Notes: generated by a model not told the origin, from the sequence alone. 64,000 bases of DNA from Benincasa hispida (GCF_009727055.1 NC_052350.1:29764843-29828842); one strand, 5' to 3'. Positions 22,418 to 35,039 are shown, counted from the stretch's first letter. A program made the numbers and translations.

Positions 22418-22895
22418 TGTTTTGTTAGGTCTTTAAAGGATGTATATTTTCTATATTAATTCCCCCAAAATAGTGTTGATTATTTTCTTTTAATGCTAAT
22501 TTTGTAGGTAAAACAGCCCCCGAGGCGTTTAAAAGTCATTACAAGAAAATTGTGCCAAAAGGATAAAAAAATGACCAAGAAAATCAACTAAGTTGAAGAG
22601 AATCAGAAAATTATCAAAATACCATCGAGTACCATCGAGTAAATGCCATTGTGCATCGAATATCAGGTAAAGGTCATCGAGCATCAAGTAATCAAGATAA
22701 TATCATCAAGCATTGAGTACATGTTATCGAGTATCATCGAGTAAGGCCATCAAGTTTCAGTGTCACGACCCTAGGAGAGGCGTCAAACAATGCTTGAAGA
22801 CAGAACGCTCGCTTTTGCTGCAAAATGAGGCACCATTGGAACGCTCCCCACAGTGTTGCAACGCTCCCAGATTTTGACATGATTCATTCTGTGCG
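22418..22895 (+). repeat. Start of an LTR of the PF20167-type element (truncated)
   Basis: TGTTTTGTTAGG follows the polypurine tract. Features are shared with the solo LTR at 52470 (ATTTTGTAGGTA ... CCGAGG and GCAACGCT words). It contains a cluster of ATCGAGTA words (22620-22755). It is cut near 22895 by copia sequence. Confidence 0.5.
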
Positions 22896-23080
22896 TGCAA
22901 TGCTTTTACCCACCGAGAAAGTAAATGCTATTATTTGCATAAATGAATTTGGAATATCAGAACCTAGCTCCGATGCCAATTGAAGGAACTCTTATACAAG
23001 AGTACCTCTGAGCGAAAGAGAAATCATTCCAAACTCATTGTGATAGAATTAACGCATTCACAATCAAACAGAATAGATCC
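22896..23080 (-). repeat. Copia leader, PBS and last 100 bases of an LTR, fused to copia pol
   Basis: Positions 22900-23080 match the leader/PBS/LTR end of the copia element at 28158-28193 plus 29945-30085, including a PBS variant TGGCATCGGAGC (22970-22981). At about 23080 the LTR sequence switches directly to copia pol. This suggests two tandem copies with a deletion running from RT through most of the shared LTR. Confidence 0.65.
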
Positions 23081-24400
23081 ATGGCTTGGACCCATTCATC
23101 CCAGTCAACATCCTCCATTGCCTTCTAATAAGGCAACAGATCCTCAACATCGCCATTAGCTACCATTGCCAGGATTTTCGTGAAACCCAGATACCAAACG
23201 GGTGGGTTCATAACCCTCCCACTACGTTGAGGTTCCCTTAACTCTTGAGGTGGAACTGACCTACCAGATGAACTATCATCAACAACTTTTGTTGATGAAG
23301 CAGGCCCTTCAACAACTCTTGTTGAAGTTTCAGTAGTTTCGTTGGAAAGCTCACGTAACACGACCTTACTACGTGGACTGTGCTCCACAATATGATCATT
23401 CTCAAGGAAGGTAGCATTCATAGAAACAAACACTTTGTTTTCCGATGGATCATAAAAGTAACCCCCTCATGTACCTTTGAGGTAGCCTACAAAAAGGCAC
23501 AACCTCGACCATGGTTCCAATTTCTTTGGATTAGCCTCAAGCACATGTGTTGGGCAACCCCATATGTGGAAGTGACGTAAACTAACTTTATGCCCATTCC
23601 ACAACTCCAGAGGTGTTCTCACAACACTCTTGAAAGGAACACAGTTGAGTATATACACTGCAGTCTCCACTGAAAACCCCAAAACAAGTCTGGTAAGGAA
23701 GCGTAACTCATCATCGAATGAACCATGTCCAACAATGTTCTGTTTCTCCTCTCCGCTATACCATTCTACTGAGGTGTACCCAATGCTAAGAGTTGGGAAA
23801 CAATTCCATGTTCTATCAAATAGTCCTGGAACCCCGAATCCAAAAACTCTCCACCTTAATTTGATTGAAGTGTCTTAATTTGTCTATCCAATGCATTTTC
23901 AACTTCAACGTTGAACTCTCTGAACTTTTCAAAGGATTCAGACTTCCGTTGTATCAAATAAACATACCCATACCTAGAGTAATCATTTGATAAAATACTC
24001 ATAGCTTCCCCTGGCTCATACATTCATCGGACCACAAATGTCAGAAGGCACTAACTCTAGAGGCTCTTTGGCTCGATAACCTTTTCTAGTAAAAGGTCTT
24101 TTAGTGATCTTACCCTCAAGGCAAGATTCGCACACCGGTAAAGAATTTTCTTCTAACTCACTTAGAATGCCATTCTTCACCAAACTTTCAATCCTATTGA
24201 GATTGATGTGCCCTAATCGAAGGTGCCAAAGTTGGGCATTTTCTTTTGGAGAAACCCGTTGACGTTTATTTGAGTTACGACAGTTTTAAACATCTCTATG
24301 TTATGGAAGGAACTTAATGCTAACGGCCTTAGCACATACAAATTATTTTCCAATTTTGTTGTATAGATCTCAACTCCATCTTTATGAATAAACACTTTAT
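23080..24400 (-). pseudogene. Copia integrase and start of RT region, truncated
   Basis: Minus-strand frames give the zinc-binding part with VCESCLEGKITKRPFTRKGY near 24060-24150, the core with NDYSRYGYVYLIQRKSESFE and NGIAERRNRTLLDMV, then NCVPFKSVVRTPLELWNGHK and HIWGCPTHVLEANPKKLEPW (23467-23682). The linker to RT holds QRSGRVMNPPVWYLGF. The sequence stops before RT proper, at the fusion near 23080. Numerous stops. The family joins cDNA to the chromosome. Confidence 0.85.
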
Positions 24401-24830
24401 TCACATTAAACTCAAAGAGTATATTTACACTGCAACAAGCACTTTACTGAAATTAAGTTCCTTTTCATCTCAGGAACTGCAGGTACATCTTGTAAAATAA
24501 GAAATTTCTTATGTAAAGTCAATTGGATCCTTCCCACTACCACAACTGAGACAACGTGCCCGATGCCTATTCGCATCGTCATCTCACCAGTCTTCAACTG
24601 CTGCCAGGATCTAATCCCCTGAAAAGAAGAACAAACATGATTAGTGGCACCGAATCAATAATCCAAGTAGAATCATCATTCTCCACTAAGCAAGTTTCCA
24701 AAACTAGTAAATCATATTTACCTTGTTTTGACTTAGCCTTGGCTACCTTCTTCTCCTTAAGGCAGCGAGGACAATTCCTCTTATAGTGTCTGTCTTGGTT
24801 GCAGTGCAAACACTTTCCCTTGTCAACCGG
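24401..24830 (-). pseudogene. Copia zinc knuckle and aspartic protease remnant
   Basis: HYKRNCPRCLKEKK is the end of a CCHC knuckle and is followed by STWIIDS, the start of the copia protease active site (WIIDSGA); directly after it the frame is lost (SVPLIMF), so Gly-Ala lies in another frame. Further pieces MKRNLISVKCLLQ (24412-24597) match the later protease block NLISV..L. Confidence 0.75.
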
Positions 24831-25659
24831 TGCCAGACGCCTATTCTGCTGGGTGATAAGTGGTGGGTTAGCAGACGCCTTCCCCTTCCCTTTACTACTC
24901 TTCTTCTTCTTCGACTTTCCAGTGTTAGAAGTAGAAGGTGTAGACTTTGTCCCTTAGGTTGAGCCTTGATGGAACGTCTTTGAAGACAAGGCAACATTTG
25001 CCTCACCTCTCATCTTCTCCTTACTTTTCAGTAAGGATTGATATGTCCACAACTCGTCGAGGAGAGTTGTAAGGGTATAGTCCACTTGTTAAGAATCACA
25101 TTGCTAACAAAGTGCAAGAAGCTTTCCGACAACGAATGCAGGATAATGCTAACCTAGCTACCCTCATCGATCCTAGACCCATTCATCTCCGCCACATTGA
25201 AGTAGACTATCATGTTAAGCACATGTTCACGAACAGAGGTGCCTTCCTCCATTTTGGAGTTGAAGAGCCTCATGCTTAAGCTGTCTAGACGGTTGTTCGA
25301 ACATCCCCCACAGGGACTCCATGATCTCGCGTTGAGACCATGGGCTCATGCTTCTTGACCAACACATTGTTAAGACTGGCCAAGATATAGGCTCGGGCCT
25401 TCTTGTTCGCCCGTGTCCAACACCCGTATGCCTCCCTAATATTTCGAGCGGCGTTAGGAGGTGGTATAGGAGGACATTCCTCTGTAAGAACGATCATGAG
25501 ATCCTCAATGATAAGTATAGTCATGATCATATGTTTCCAACTAGCGTAATTTTCGCTAATTAGCTTATTGGCACTAAGTAAAGTAATTGTGATTGTAGCC
25601 ATTTTAAAATCATTGCTAAAAACAAAACAAACTTTTATAAGTCTATGCTTAAACCACAT
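24831..25659 (-). pseudogene. Copia gag
   Basis: The start at 25659 gives MATITITLLSANKLISENYA, SWKHMIMTILIIEDLMIVLT and ANKKARAYILASLNNVLVKK, the N-terminal capsid of plant copia gag. After stops near 25280, further pieces reach a Lys-rich stretch (24880-24915) and the knuckle. It is broken by frameshifts. Confidence 0.8.
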
Positions 25660-26070
25660 TTTAACACCAATTTAGTTTTAGCAAAATAGTTACCAAGTAC
25701 CCTAAGTGATAAGACTTCTATTTCGCAATGATACCCCAGCGAGGCAAGACAAATGTCATCGGTGGGGTGATCAGATGCCCCTTCACTAGGATGAGACATT
25801 CTCAACCATTAGGCAGAACCAACTCTTGGAACTGCACCTAACAGTCACCATTTGTTCTGTCCAGAACCGTTAACCCTTAACAATTCAGCGTAAGTGTAAC
25901 CCCTCGTTTTCGACCCCAAAGTCCCACCCTAATGCGCCCACCGTAGGGAAAAAATAGATTAGGACAAAAGACTAAGTAACCTTATCCTATATAGGAGATC
26001 AAATAAAGAAATATGCAAAACTGCCATCCTATAGGGGGACACCCCCAAGGTGCCTCGAGGCGATGCACAA

Positions 26071-26303
26071 AAACTTTATCCAACCTAACGAGAGAGAGAG
26101 TGCGATATGTTGTCACACGTCCCACTCCCACTTACTATGAACATTCTCTCCATCCACCTTGATATTGACCTACCCAAACACCATCTNAAACGTTATCCAA
26201 CCTAATGAGAGAGACAGTGCGATATGTTGTCACACGTCCCACTCCCACTTACTATGAACATTCTCTCCATCCACCTTGATATTGACCTACCCAAACACCA
26301 TCT
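26071..26303. other. Single-N join with 116-base duplicated flanks
   Basis: Positions 26071-26186 and 26188-26303 are near-identical (a few changes) around the N at 26187. This looks like unmerged contig ends rather than a genomic duplication. Confidence 0.8.
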
Positions 26304-27477
26304 TTTAGAAGGACACTCCCAGGGTGTCACGAGGCCGAGGATAGATCTCACGGTGTGGACAATAAAAGGGAGAAACGCGAGAGATTTAAATGAAGTATCA
26401 GATACCCTAAGTACATCCCACTGAATGTTCTTCCTAGGGGTTCATTAACTTAGACCATCCGGCTACTGATTTTAATCTAAGTTAGTTTAATCTGCTAAAA
26501 AACAACTATTGTCTTTGAAATTAAACAAGTTCAAGTGGTCACATTAAACTCTTTAATGGACTATCCTCAATCTTGCATGCATGCATCAAATCTATCTAAT
26601 CCACATTTTCATGTAGGTTCCTAGGTAGGGGTGTTCCGTTTTTGTCACCTTAAATACGCCAGCCTAGACAGAACCCACCTTAGACAAAAGGTCCCTTATA
26701 GATAGATTTGCTACACTTTAGCCTTTTATTAGTCAATTTAATCCTATTAAAATGATTAAAAGATTAAAGCCTAAGGTTGCTAATCATATATAATCGTGAT
26801 TTTAGGTCTATCTCCACCAAGTTTTAAAACACTTTTAAAACCATGATCTAAACCTAAGTTGGCATGCATGTCCCTTTTTTTTTTTTTTTAATAAATTTTA
26901 GTTCTAATTTCCTTACAACTCTTATAAAAGAAACAACTAAAACTACATTGCCACACAATTAGGTATTTATAATACTTATAAATTCAAATAATGAACCAAG
27001 CAGACATGCTCCATACACCCTTACCACATGTGTCATGCTTCATGCAATGTTCGTTCATTACTATACATAACATTTATATACAAGTAATGAACTAAGAAGA
27101 CATGCTCCATACACCCTTATACTATAACATTATAATATAAAAATGATGCATGTCTATGCTTAATGCATGCATAAATATAATTCTTATATTATATGATGCG
27201 TGAGCATGCTCTTATGTAATTTAAATCATGCTTCTCTAAATCATAACATTTATAAGAAAGAGATGATGCATGATCAATGCATAACCTAAGATGGGATTTC
27301 TTCTATATGGCATACCATATGACATATAAATAAAAAAATACATCCTATGTACATTCACAAAGATTAATGGACCGGGATGAACCACCTCAAAACCGAAAAA
27401 AAAATTCTATCTATTGCATTTTCCATCGAGCAAACTGGTTCACAGGCGAACCGAGTCTTGAACCGCCCGGGCAAAGC

Positions 27478-27666
27478 TCCCATCATTCAATAAACGCAGC
27501 CAGTATACGATCGTTTAGCTATGATCGAGTACCAATGACTATGCAATGAAACATGAGGTACCCAATCGTTTNTCCCATCATTCAATAAACGCAGCCAGTA
27601 TACGATCGTTTAGCTATGATCGAGTACCAATGACTATGCAATGAAACATGAGGTACCCAATCGTTT
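27478..27666. other. Single-N join with 94-base duplicated flanks
   Basis: Positions 27478-27571 and 27573-27666 appear identical, separated by the N at 27572. Likely an assembly artefact; it doubles part of the palindrome array. Confidence 0.85.
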
Positions 27667-28193
27667 AACGCACAAGAGAAAACACACGAGTTCTAAACGA
27701 TCGTTTAGACGACAAGGTAGTTGCGAAGCCCGATCGTCTAGACGATCACTTAACAAACGATTAAGTAAACGATTTACTCCACGATCGTGTAGCCAGGAAC
27801 TAAGTGATGAAGCTTGCTGAGCTACATGATTGTCTAGTGCGCGCACGTCAACTTGCTCCCGAGTATCCAATACTCTACGATCGTCTACCCCATCGTTTAT
27901 ATGACCCGACCAACACTTGGTCATCTTCAACCTCGAAGAATAGCAACCCTTGCTTTGAAGCTTCTTCACGAACGAATCACAGACTCAAACAACTTTGAAA
28001 TTACAGACTCGATAGCAAATTAATATGCCCAAAAACGCAAGGACCCTTACAATTAACTTCAAATGTAAAAGAATTTAAACAACCAGAGGCTTCATCCCAG
28101 AAACTTCATTAATCCCACATCCACAAACTATTTAATGCTGAAACAAAGAGTAACATGCTTTTACCCACCAAGAAAGTAAATGTTATTCTTTTC

Positions 28194-29944
28194 TGTTGGG
28201 AATGTCCTAGAACTCGAAGTTCGTGTTAAACATTCTATTTTATCAATAACAATGACTTGTTGATTTTGCATCTTATTATGAAAATCCAATAAACGCATCC
28301 TTGGTTATAGTCTGAATGTTGTAACTTTATGTAGTGACATAAATAGGATCAAGTTGACAGTATATAGCCTAAATGGTCTTATAAGTATATGGATGAAATT
28401 GGGTAGCTCATCCTGGTAACACTATTGGATGCGACCTACTCTGTAGTTGTTACAAGAAGTTGTAAGGTGCTACAAATGATGTGATCCACAAATCGTTCAT
28501 GTTGAGTCATGAGAGTGGGGGCATCCTATGCAATGAGTTTGCATATAGACTGGACCACGAAAATAGCCACTTTTCTTTATAACGACCGTTTGCTGTTAAA
28601 ACTGACTATTGCATTTATTATATAACCTAGCTTAACTCGATCTTAATCTTCAGCTAGCTATGAACTCTTGTTTGTTCGGGATTATCCTTTGATCTACAAA
28701 CGGTGAGAGTAGTCCAACAGCACTGCTCAATAAGCTTACCATTTTGGGGATAAGACCAGATGAATAGCTAGGGACATAGCCTTGCAAGATGGAACTCACT
28801 CAGCAGATAGGTTGTTCTCTTAAGTACTGACTTCAGGCTTGAACAATTGGGACCCCGACTTCTCATGATAGAGAAAGGATTTGATACATAGAGATTATGA
28901 ATCAGAATTGTTCATTAGAGGATCAGTAGGAACTTAAGGAACAAGATGTAGTCACAGGGGTAAAACGGTATTTTTGACCTAGCTGTGATTATGAACAACC
29001 TGTGAAGGATCGACTTACTGATTATGGTTATCAAGTGAACATAATATATCTACAGTGAGAGGAGTTCAACTATGGGCTATAGTGGAGTGGTCCCTTAAGT
29101 TAACAAATGAGGGTTAGATCAAACTAATGAGTTTAGCCGATTAATCTCGAATCGTTAGAGCCCATGATCTTGTAGGTCTGCGAGGTCCCCCTACTAGCTC
29201 GTAAATGGATAAGCTTTAGGGTAGCTTGAGAAATTAATTTGAAACGTTCAAATTAAACGGAACAAGAGAATAAATATTTAAATATGATTTAAATATATAA
29301 AGATAATTATTGTGCAAAAATTAATTTAAATATTTTGATATAATTAATTTATGAATTAATTTAAGAAATTTTTTTTGAATTAAAATGGTTAAATTCATTT
29401 TATGTTTTAAAAAGAAAATGGAAATTCGTTTGCATGTTGCACAAAGATGGAAAATGGGTTTTCTCCATTACCATCATCTTTATGCTCACACAAAATGCAT
29501 TATCTTCTCTACTTTGATTCTCCAAGCATGAGCTGTAAGCCATGCACTCCATCTCTTTGCATATTCATCTATTATATATAAAGAAGAGTGGCGTTGTTAG
29601 AGAAGTAGAGAATATAGAATTTGAGAGAATTTTCTGAAGAAGAAGCAGTCTTCTTCAGTCGGGCTGCTGTAAGTTTTTTCTGGTTTCTTCACATCTTTAA
29701 CTATTCTTGAGTCCCACAACTCTATCTAAAGCTCCAAGAGCATAGTAGGAAAGGCTTTGAGGTGGTTCACGTTGATAACAAGTGAAGACAGCAACTGAAC
29801 AAACATTTTCTTGGAGAGTTCATCAAAGGTATGTTCTGAAAACCCACTTTTTGAGAAGAGCATGCTTTAGTTTTTGCCAAAATTAGTGAATTAGAATGCT
29901 TATGGATCCTTGATACTTCCGTTGCATATTATTTAACTCTTTCA
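28194..29944 (+). mobile_element. Solo LTR, copia type, TSD TTTTC
   Basis: Begins TGTTGGGAATGTCCTAGAAC and ends CTCTTTCA. Perfect 5-bp TSDs TTTTC lie at 28189-28193 and 29945-29949. Removing it restores the leader as seen at 22907-22977. No internal coding region, so it is a product of LTR-LTR recombination. Confidence 0.88.
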
Positions 29945-29977
29945 TTTTCATCAATGAATTTGGAATATTAGAACCTA

Positions 29978-29989
29978 GCTCTGATACTA
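29978..29989 (-). promoter_or_regulatory. Copia primer binding site
   Basis: The minus strand reads TAGTATCAGAGC, one base from the initiator tRNA-Met PBS, directly inside the LTR end at 29992. Confidence 0.75.
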
Positions 29990-30481
29990 ATTGAAGGAAC
30001 TCTTATCAAAGAGTACCTCTGAGTGGAAGCAAGATCATTCCAAACTCATTGTGACAGAATTAACGCATTCATAATCAAACATAATAGATATGCATTGAAC
30101 AACTAATTACAGGCATGCTTTGAAAACTAAACAATAAGAGAACAAGAAACATACTAGTTGAAGAACCCTTCTGTGCCTTAGAATTCGTTCTTGTACAAAG
30201 GCTGCTCCTCTCGCTCTCTATTAGAACATCCAGGCCATCGTCCACCAAAACCCGGTTGTCTACCCCCGAACGGACTTCACAAGAACACAGCAACATGGAG
30301 GACACCACTTAGAACCTTCGGTATTCTCTGTGTGAGAATTCATGAGGTGTGGGCTTTGTTGGATTTGGCAGAAGGAATGAGGAAGAGAAGATCGTATACC
30401 ACGACCAAGCAAATGGGAGAATATCGGGTCTATCGTATAGACGATGCTTGATCGTTTAGGAAGAGGTACACGATCGTTTAA

Positions 30482-33380
30482 TGTAAAACCCAAATCCTAA
30501 TTGCTTTAATTAAGAGTAAGTAATGAGATGTCTCTTATTGAGTTAAATGAAGCCATATTTTAGGAGGGTTAGAGGATGGAAGCAAGAAGAAATAAGCTCT
30601 TGTGTAGCTAAGTGTAAACCCAGAATTCTAAGTTCCTAAACAAGTATGTTTAGCCAAAGGAATGATATATTAAATATTTAATAAGTGAAAATTCTTGTTA
30701 TTTATAGAATCTGTGGAGAAAGGAAAAGAAACAAACACATTAAATAAGGAAACTCACTTATTGGTTTGGCACGTGGCGGTTAATCCTTGAATTTGGGAGG
30801 CGGCAGGAAGATTAAAAGGAAGAGGAACTTCGAAAGCTTGGTTTTGGCAATCTACATGAGAAAATTTAGTGAACTCGGTGTCATTTGAAAGTTGGGAGAA
30901 CTAGTTTTCAAGGTTGTCTTACTGGAGAAAGATTGCAAGAGAAGAAGAATAGAAAGTGATGAAATTACAGAAGAGACAGAATCTCGTGTTAATCAGGGAC
31001 CAAGGTGAAGATTGGAAGTTCTAGGCCAAACTATGAGGAATTTTTGGCTAAAGGTTTAAGGTAAGAAAGATACTCAATTCTAAACATGTTTATAGAAGGA
31101 AGTTTTCTTTAAAAGAGGTATGTATTTTTGAGTTATGAATTTTATTTTTTAATAGAAAATCTAAGCATAAGCAGACAGCTGCTTGGGAAGAACAAGCAAA
31201 CAGCTCAACCGTGGAGATTATAGCGAGATTTTTGTGATGAGGATCTCGCTAATGAAAAAATCTCGCTAATTTTATGATGAAGATCTCGCTCTAGAAGGGA
31301 ATCTCGCTAGAAATTGGCTAAATTTCACTGGAAAGGTGAGTATCGCTAGGATGAAAGGATCTCGCTCATGAGAAGAATTCACTCATGATGAGTATCTCGC
31401 TTGTAAAGCCGTCTTTGATGATGAAAATTCTATTTGAGGTATTTTGCTGGGAATTCTAAGTAGTTTAATCAGGAATTATGTCCTTTCAGGCCAATAAGAG
31501 CTAGGAGAGGCGTATAACCCATTAAGAGGCCAACAAACTGTGAGTGACTATGTGATGAATTGATGTTTTAATGATTTAGAAACCATGATTTCCTTGAAGT
31601 TATTTCTCATGCTAAGTGTTAGAAACTATGATTCTTTGAAGATATTCCTCATGCTAAGTGTTTAAATGAAATGCCAAGCAATGTATTTGTGAAACTATTT
31701 CTCATGCTAAGTAAAGCATGTTTTCCATGAAATTGACATGAGTAAATATGTTATCTTGTCCAAATACTTTCAGCATGTTTAAGTAACTCCATTTTTATGA
31801 TGAACTAGTATGATGGATGAACTAGTATGATGATTTGAGCACTAAGCCTTAGTGTTCAACTAAATGTTTATGACTAGTTTTACTTAAAACGCGATACCGA
31901 AGGACATTTGAGAAGGTATCCGCCCAACCAGATACCGAAGGACATTTGAGAAGGTATCTGACCAACTTGGTACCGAAGGATATTCGAGAAGGTATCGGAC
32001 CAACTTGATACTGAAGAACATTCGAGAAGGTATCTTAGTAGCTCGATACTGAAGGACCTTTGAGAAGGTATCTCAGCAGAAGTACCCAAGGTATGACGGT
32101 ACTTAGTTATAACCACATGCACGTAGGTAATACGACATCGAGGGATTGAGCAAAAGGGTTCTCCCCGACTAAGGTTGACGTTGAGGGTTAGATCTGGTAG
32201 TTCACTCTCAACTAAGGATAAAGGCAGTCATATCTTCTCCTGGCTAGAAGGATAGTTTGGAATTGCTAATGCTTATGAATGTTTATCAACGCATGATGTT
32301 ACTAATGTATGAGTTTTCCAAGTATGTTTTCCATATCTAACACATGTTAATAGTTTTTACAAGCTAGTTCAACACGATTTAAGCCAACTTATTTTATTAA
32401 GTATGAAGCATGCGTTAGGGTAAAACTAAGCTTGATGTGCTATGTTTATATACCTAAGATTGCTAAAGTACATGCGTTGATATTCCTAAACACAATGAAG
32501 AGGAGTATTGAAGGTAAGAAAGGTATCTGAATAAATGTACCTAAGGTGTTGACGGTACATAGAAACCTCCACGTACACGTGGGTAGTTTTCAAGGAGAGG
32601 CCGAAGTATGGGTCTCCTAGGCCATAAACCAGCAAAGAGAGGCCGAAGCATGGGTCTCATGGCTGATAACAGACGTTGGGAGCTAGAGCGAGGTATGCTC
32701 GTTCTCAACTAAGGAATAATGATGTTTAATGGTATTTAAGAGTAGTTATCAATGATAATGTTTAGAGGAAATTACTTGAGATTCCCATTGATATATTTTT
32801 AAAGAGATCGACATAGGGGTCCCTCCTTGCCATAGCTCAATATTAAGAGATCGAAGTAGGGGCCTCAATTAAGATTCAGGTTTCAGATACAATGGTTGTA
32901 AAGGTTTTATGTACACGGTTGCTTGGTATATTTTAGTTCCAGTATTATGTTTGTGAGCTTTCAGTTTAAGTATGAGATTTATGTTTTATTAAGTCATTCA
33001 CTGGGCTTCTAGCTCATGTTTTCAAATGTTTTCTTCCAGGTAGCGGTCAGTTCCCAAAAGACTATTCTGCTGCTGCTCTGCCACTCAAAGAAGCAAGTTA
33101 AGGGAGGCGTAATTGAAGACCTATGTTAGTTAGTACCCATGTGTCTGTCTAGTGACTAGTATTCTTGATGGGGCTCACTAGGTTGTATTATCTATGTATA
33201 AACAATGCTGCAAAACCCTGTAATGTAAATATGTTAAGTTCTGAGTTATTATGTATGTATTCAGGGTTTGAGCAAGGTTTAACAGGTAAGATAGGCAGTA
33301 AGTGCCAGCAAAAGGGTTGGTAACTGCTGCAGTCACCATTCCATCCAGGTTAGGAGGGTAATCTGGTACGGGGTGTGACA
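30482..33380 (+). mobile_element. Solo LTR, Tekay-like type, TSD TTTAA
   Basis: Starts TGTAAAACCCAAATCC and ends GGGGTGTGACA, the end form of Tekay-type LTRs. Perfect TSDs TTTAA at 30477-30481 and 33381-33385. About 2.9 kb, no coding sequence. It contains the hairpin minisatellite at 31893-32083 and TCTCGCT-rich sequence at 31230-31400. Confidence 0.9.
31893..32083. repeat. 38-bp minisatellite, five units, each a potential hairpin
   Basis: Units start at about 31893, 31931, 31969, 32007 and 32045. Each has GATACC (or GATACT) near the start and GGTATC some 20 bases later, able to pair. The reverse complement of the same unit occurs three to four times in both LTRs of the element at 1-9710. 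Confidence 0.85.
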
Positions 33381-35039
33381 TTTAATAAATTGGTCGCGAT
33401 CGTATAGACCATCATTTAGTAAACACTCGGGCACGCGATCATTTAGGAAAAAGCTAGACGACCATTTAGCGAATCCTATGTGATCGTTTAGTAAGTTGCG
33501 CACTTTTATACGATCATTTAGAAACGTTGAGCTATCGTGTAGGCTCTCGGTTTTTTATATGATAGGAAATATACACCAAACATGAGCGAATGACCGATCT
33601 CTTGCAAAATGAAAATGATTTTCATTTTATTCTTCAGTTATGAAAACTGAATGCAACCTCCCACTATCACACGGTTACGGAGAAAATGGCGACATAATTA
33701 TCCTATAATTGTCCAATTAAAAAATAATAAATATAATCATATTATATTCATTAACCTATGGTTTAATATCACATCAAATGCAACATATGAACTATAATCC
33801 TTTCTCCTCTACTAGATATAAATCATATTTATATCAATTTCCTCCATTTAATATATCTCATACATAATGTCAATCATATCATATATAATTGACATGTTCA
33901 ATCATATCATATATAATCGAACCCCCTCTTCTCTTATCAATTTGTACACTTCAAACTGACCCAAAAACTGATTCTCAACTTGAATTCATTGAGCTACAAG
34001 GGGGACCTTATAGACCTATGGCTCAAAGCTCCAACGGTACGTGTAGCTGACTAAACTCTTTAGCCATGAGATTCACCATCCGTTAACTGCCAGGTATTCC
34101 ACCGAAGATCGACAGCTGCACTCTTCTCACCATAGATATATTTCTGTATCCATCAGATATAACCAATCAACTGTACGATAACCTTTTACAAATGCTCGTA
34201 AGTACAGCTAGGCCAATTTACTGTTTTGCACTTGTAGTTACATCTAACTTTTTAAGTACCACTGATCCCTCTAATGAACAATACAACATAGTCTTACTAT
34301 GTGTAGACACCTCTCGAGCCATGAGAAGATGTGTGACGCCACATCATTCAAGCCCCAGAATCAGCCCTTAAGGGAGCAATCTATCTACTTACCCTTGCTT
34401 TGGGGAAGGAATGAATTCCATCTTGTGTAGCGTAGTTCCCAGCTCCCAAATCAGAAGAATCCCCAAAGTGGTACATTTGAATCGGCGATCTGTCCACTTG
34501 CATCCATGCAAATCAAAGGAACGCCCTCAAAGGCATGAGATTCAACTCACTCAGGATTGAGGTCATGTTACCTTGGTCATCCTAGTGAAGTGAAGTCTCT
34601 GTCAAACAGCGTTATATAACGAGACTATAACACTTCGTGGTTCGGTCTTATACAAACTCTTTCTATAGGATGCCCCGCTCGCATGTCCCCACATGATTGA
34701 TCAGAATCAAACCATCTGTAGCAAGTCACAACACTTGTATCTATTCTACAAAGTGGGCAGCATCCGTTGCGTTACCAGGATAAGGTTTCCCTCCTATATC
34801 CATATACAGACCATTTTTATTATCACTTAAGACATGATTCACCTGTATGTCTCCACATACATGCTTAAATTACAAACGACAACCAGGGATCTTAGTTTAT
34901 TGATTTGTGGTAAAGCAAATAAAACATCCAATGTTCATAGACAAAAATGAAGAAAATATCATATATTATACATCACAAGCGTTTGTTCAAAAATGTGTTT
35001 ACAAACTATAGGACACGAGATAGGGCATCATCCCCAACA

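Larger units (their letters stand above)
25660..28193 (-). other. Long copia leader/upstream region with two N-join duplications and a palindrome array
   Basis: Noncoding. It is unusually long for a copia leader and may hide a second, unrecognised LTR. It contains two single-N joins with duplicated flanks (26071-26303, 27478-27666), a T run (26876-26889), and a cluster of GATCGTTTAG-like words (27478-27905). Near 28155-28190 it matches the leader piece at 22907-22940. Confidence 0.5.
29992..35039 (-). repeat. 5' LTR of the copia element, split by a solo LTR
   Basis: On the minus strand it starts TGTTGGGGATGATGCCC at 35039 and ends ...CCTTCA at 29992 next to the PBS. The nested LTR at 30482-33380 accounts for its excess length; without it the LTR is about 2.1 kb. 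It carries a cluster of GATCGTTTAG-like words on both sides of the nested insertion. Confidence 0.8.

Noticed and set aside
26071..27666. Two tandem duplications as evidence of recent local amplification
   Set aside because: Each has a single N exactly between the copies, the mark of unmerged contig ends.
27478..33545. GATCGTTTAG cluster as a CRISPR array
   Set aside because: The words are about 10 bases, degenerate, irregularly spaced and in both orientations; no cas-like genes and the DNA is plant retrotransposon.
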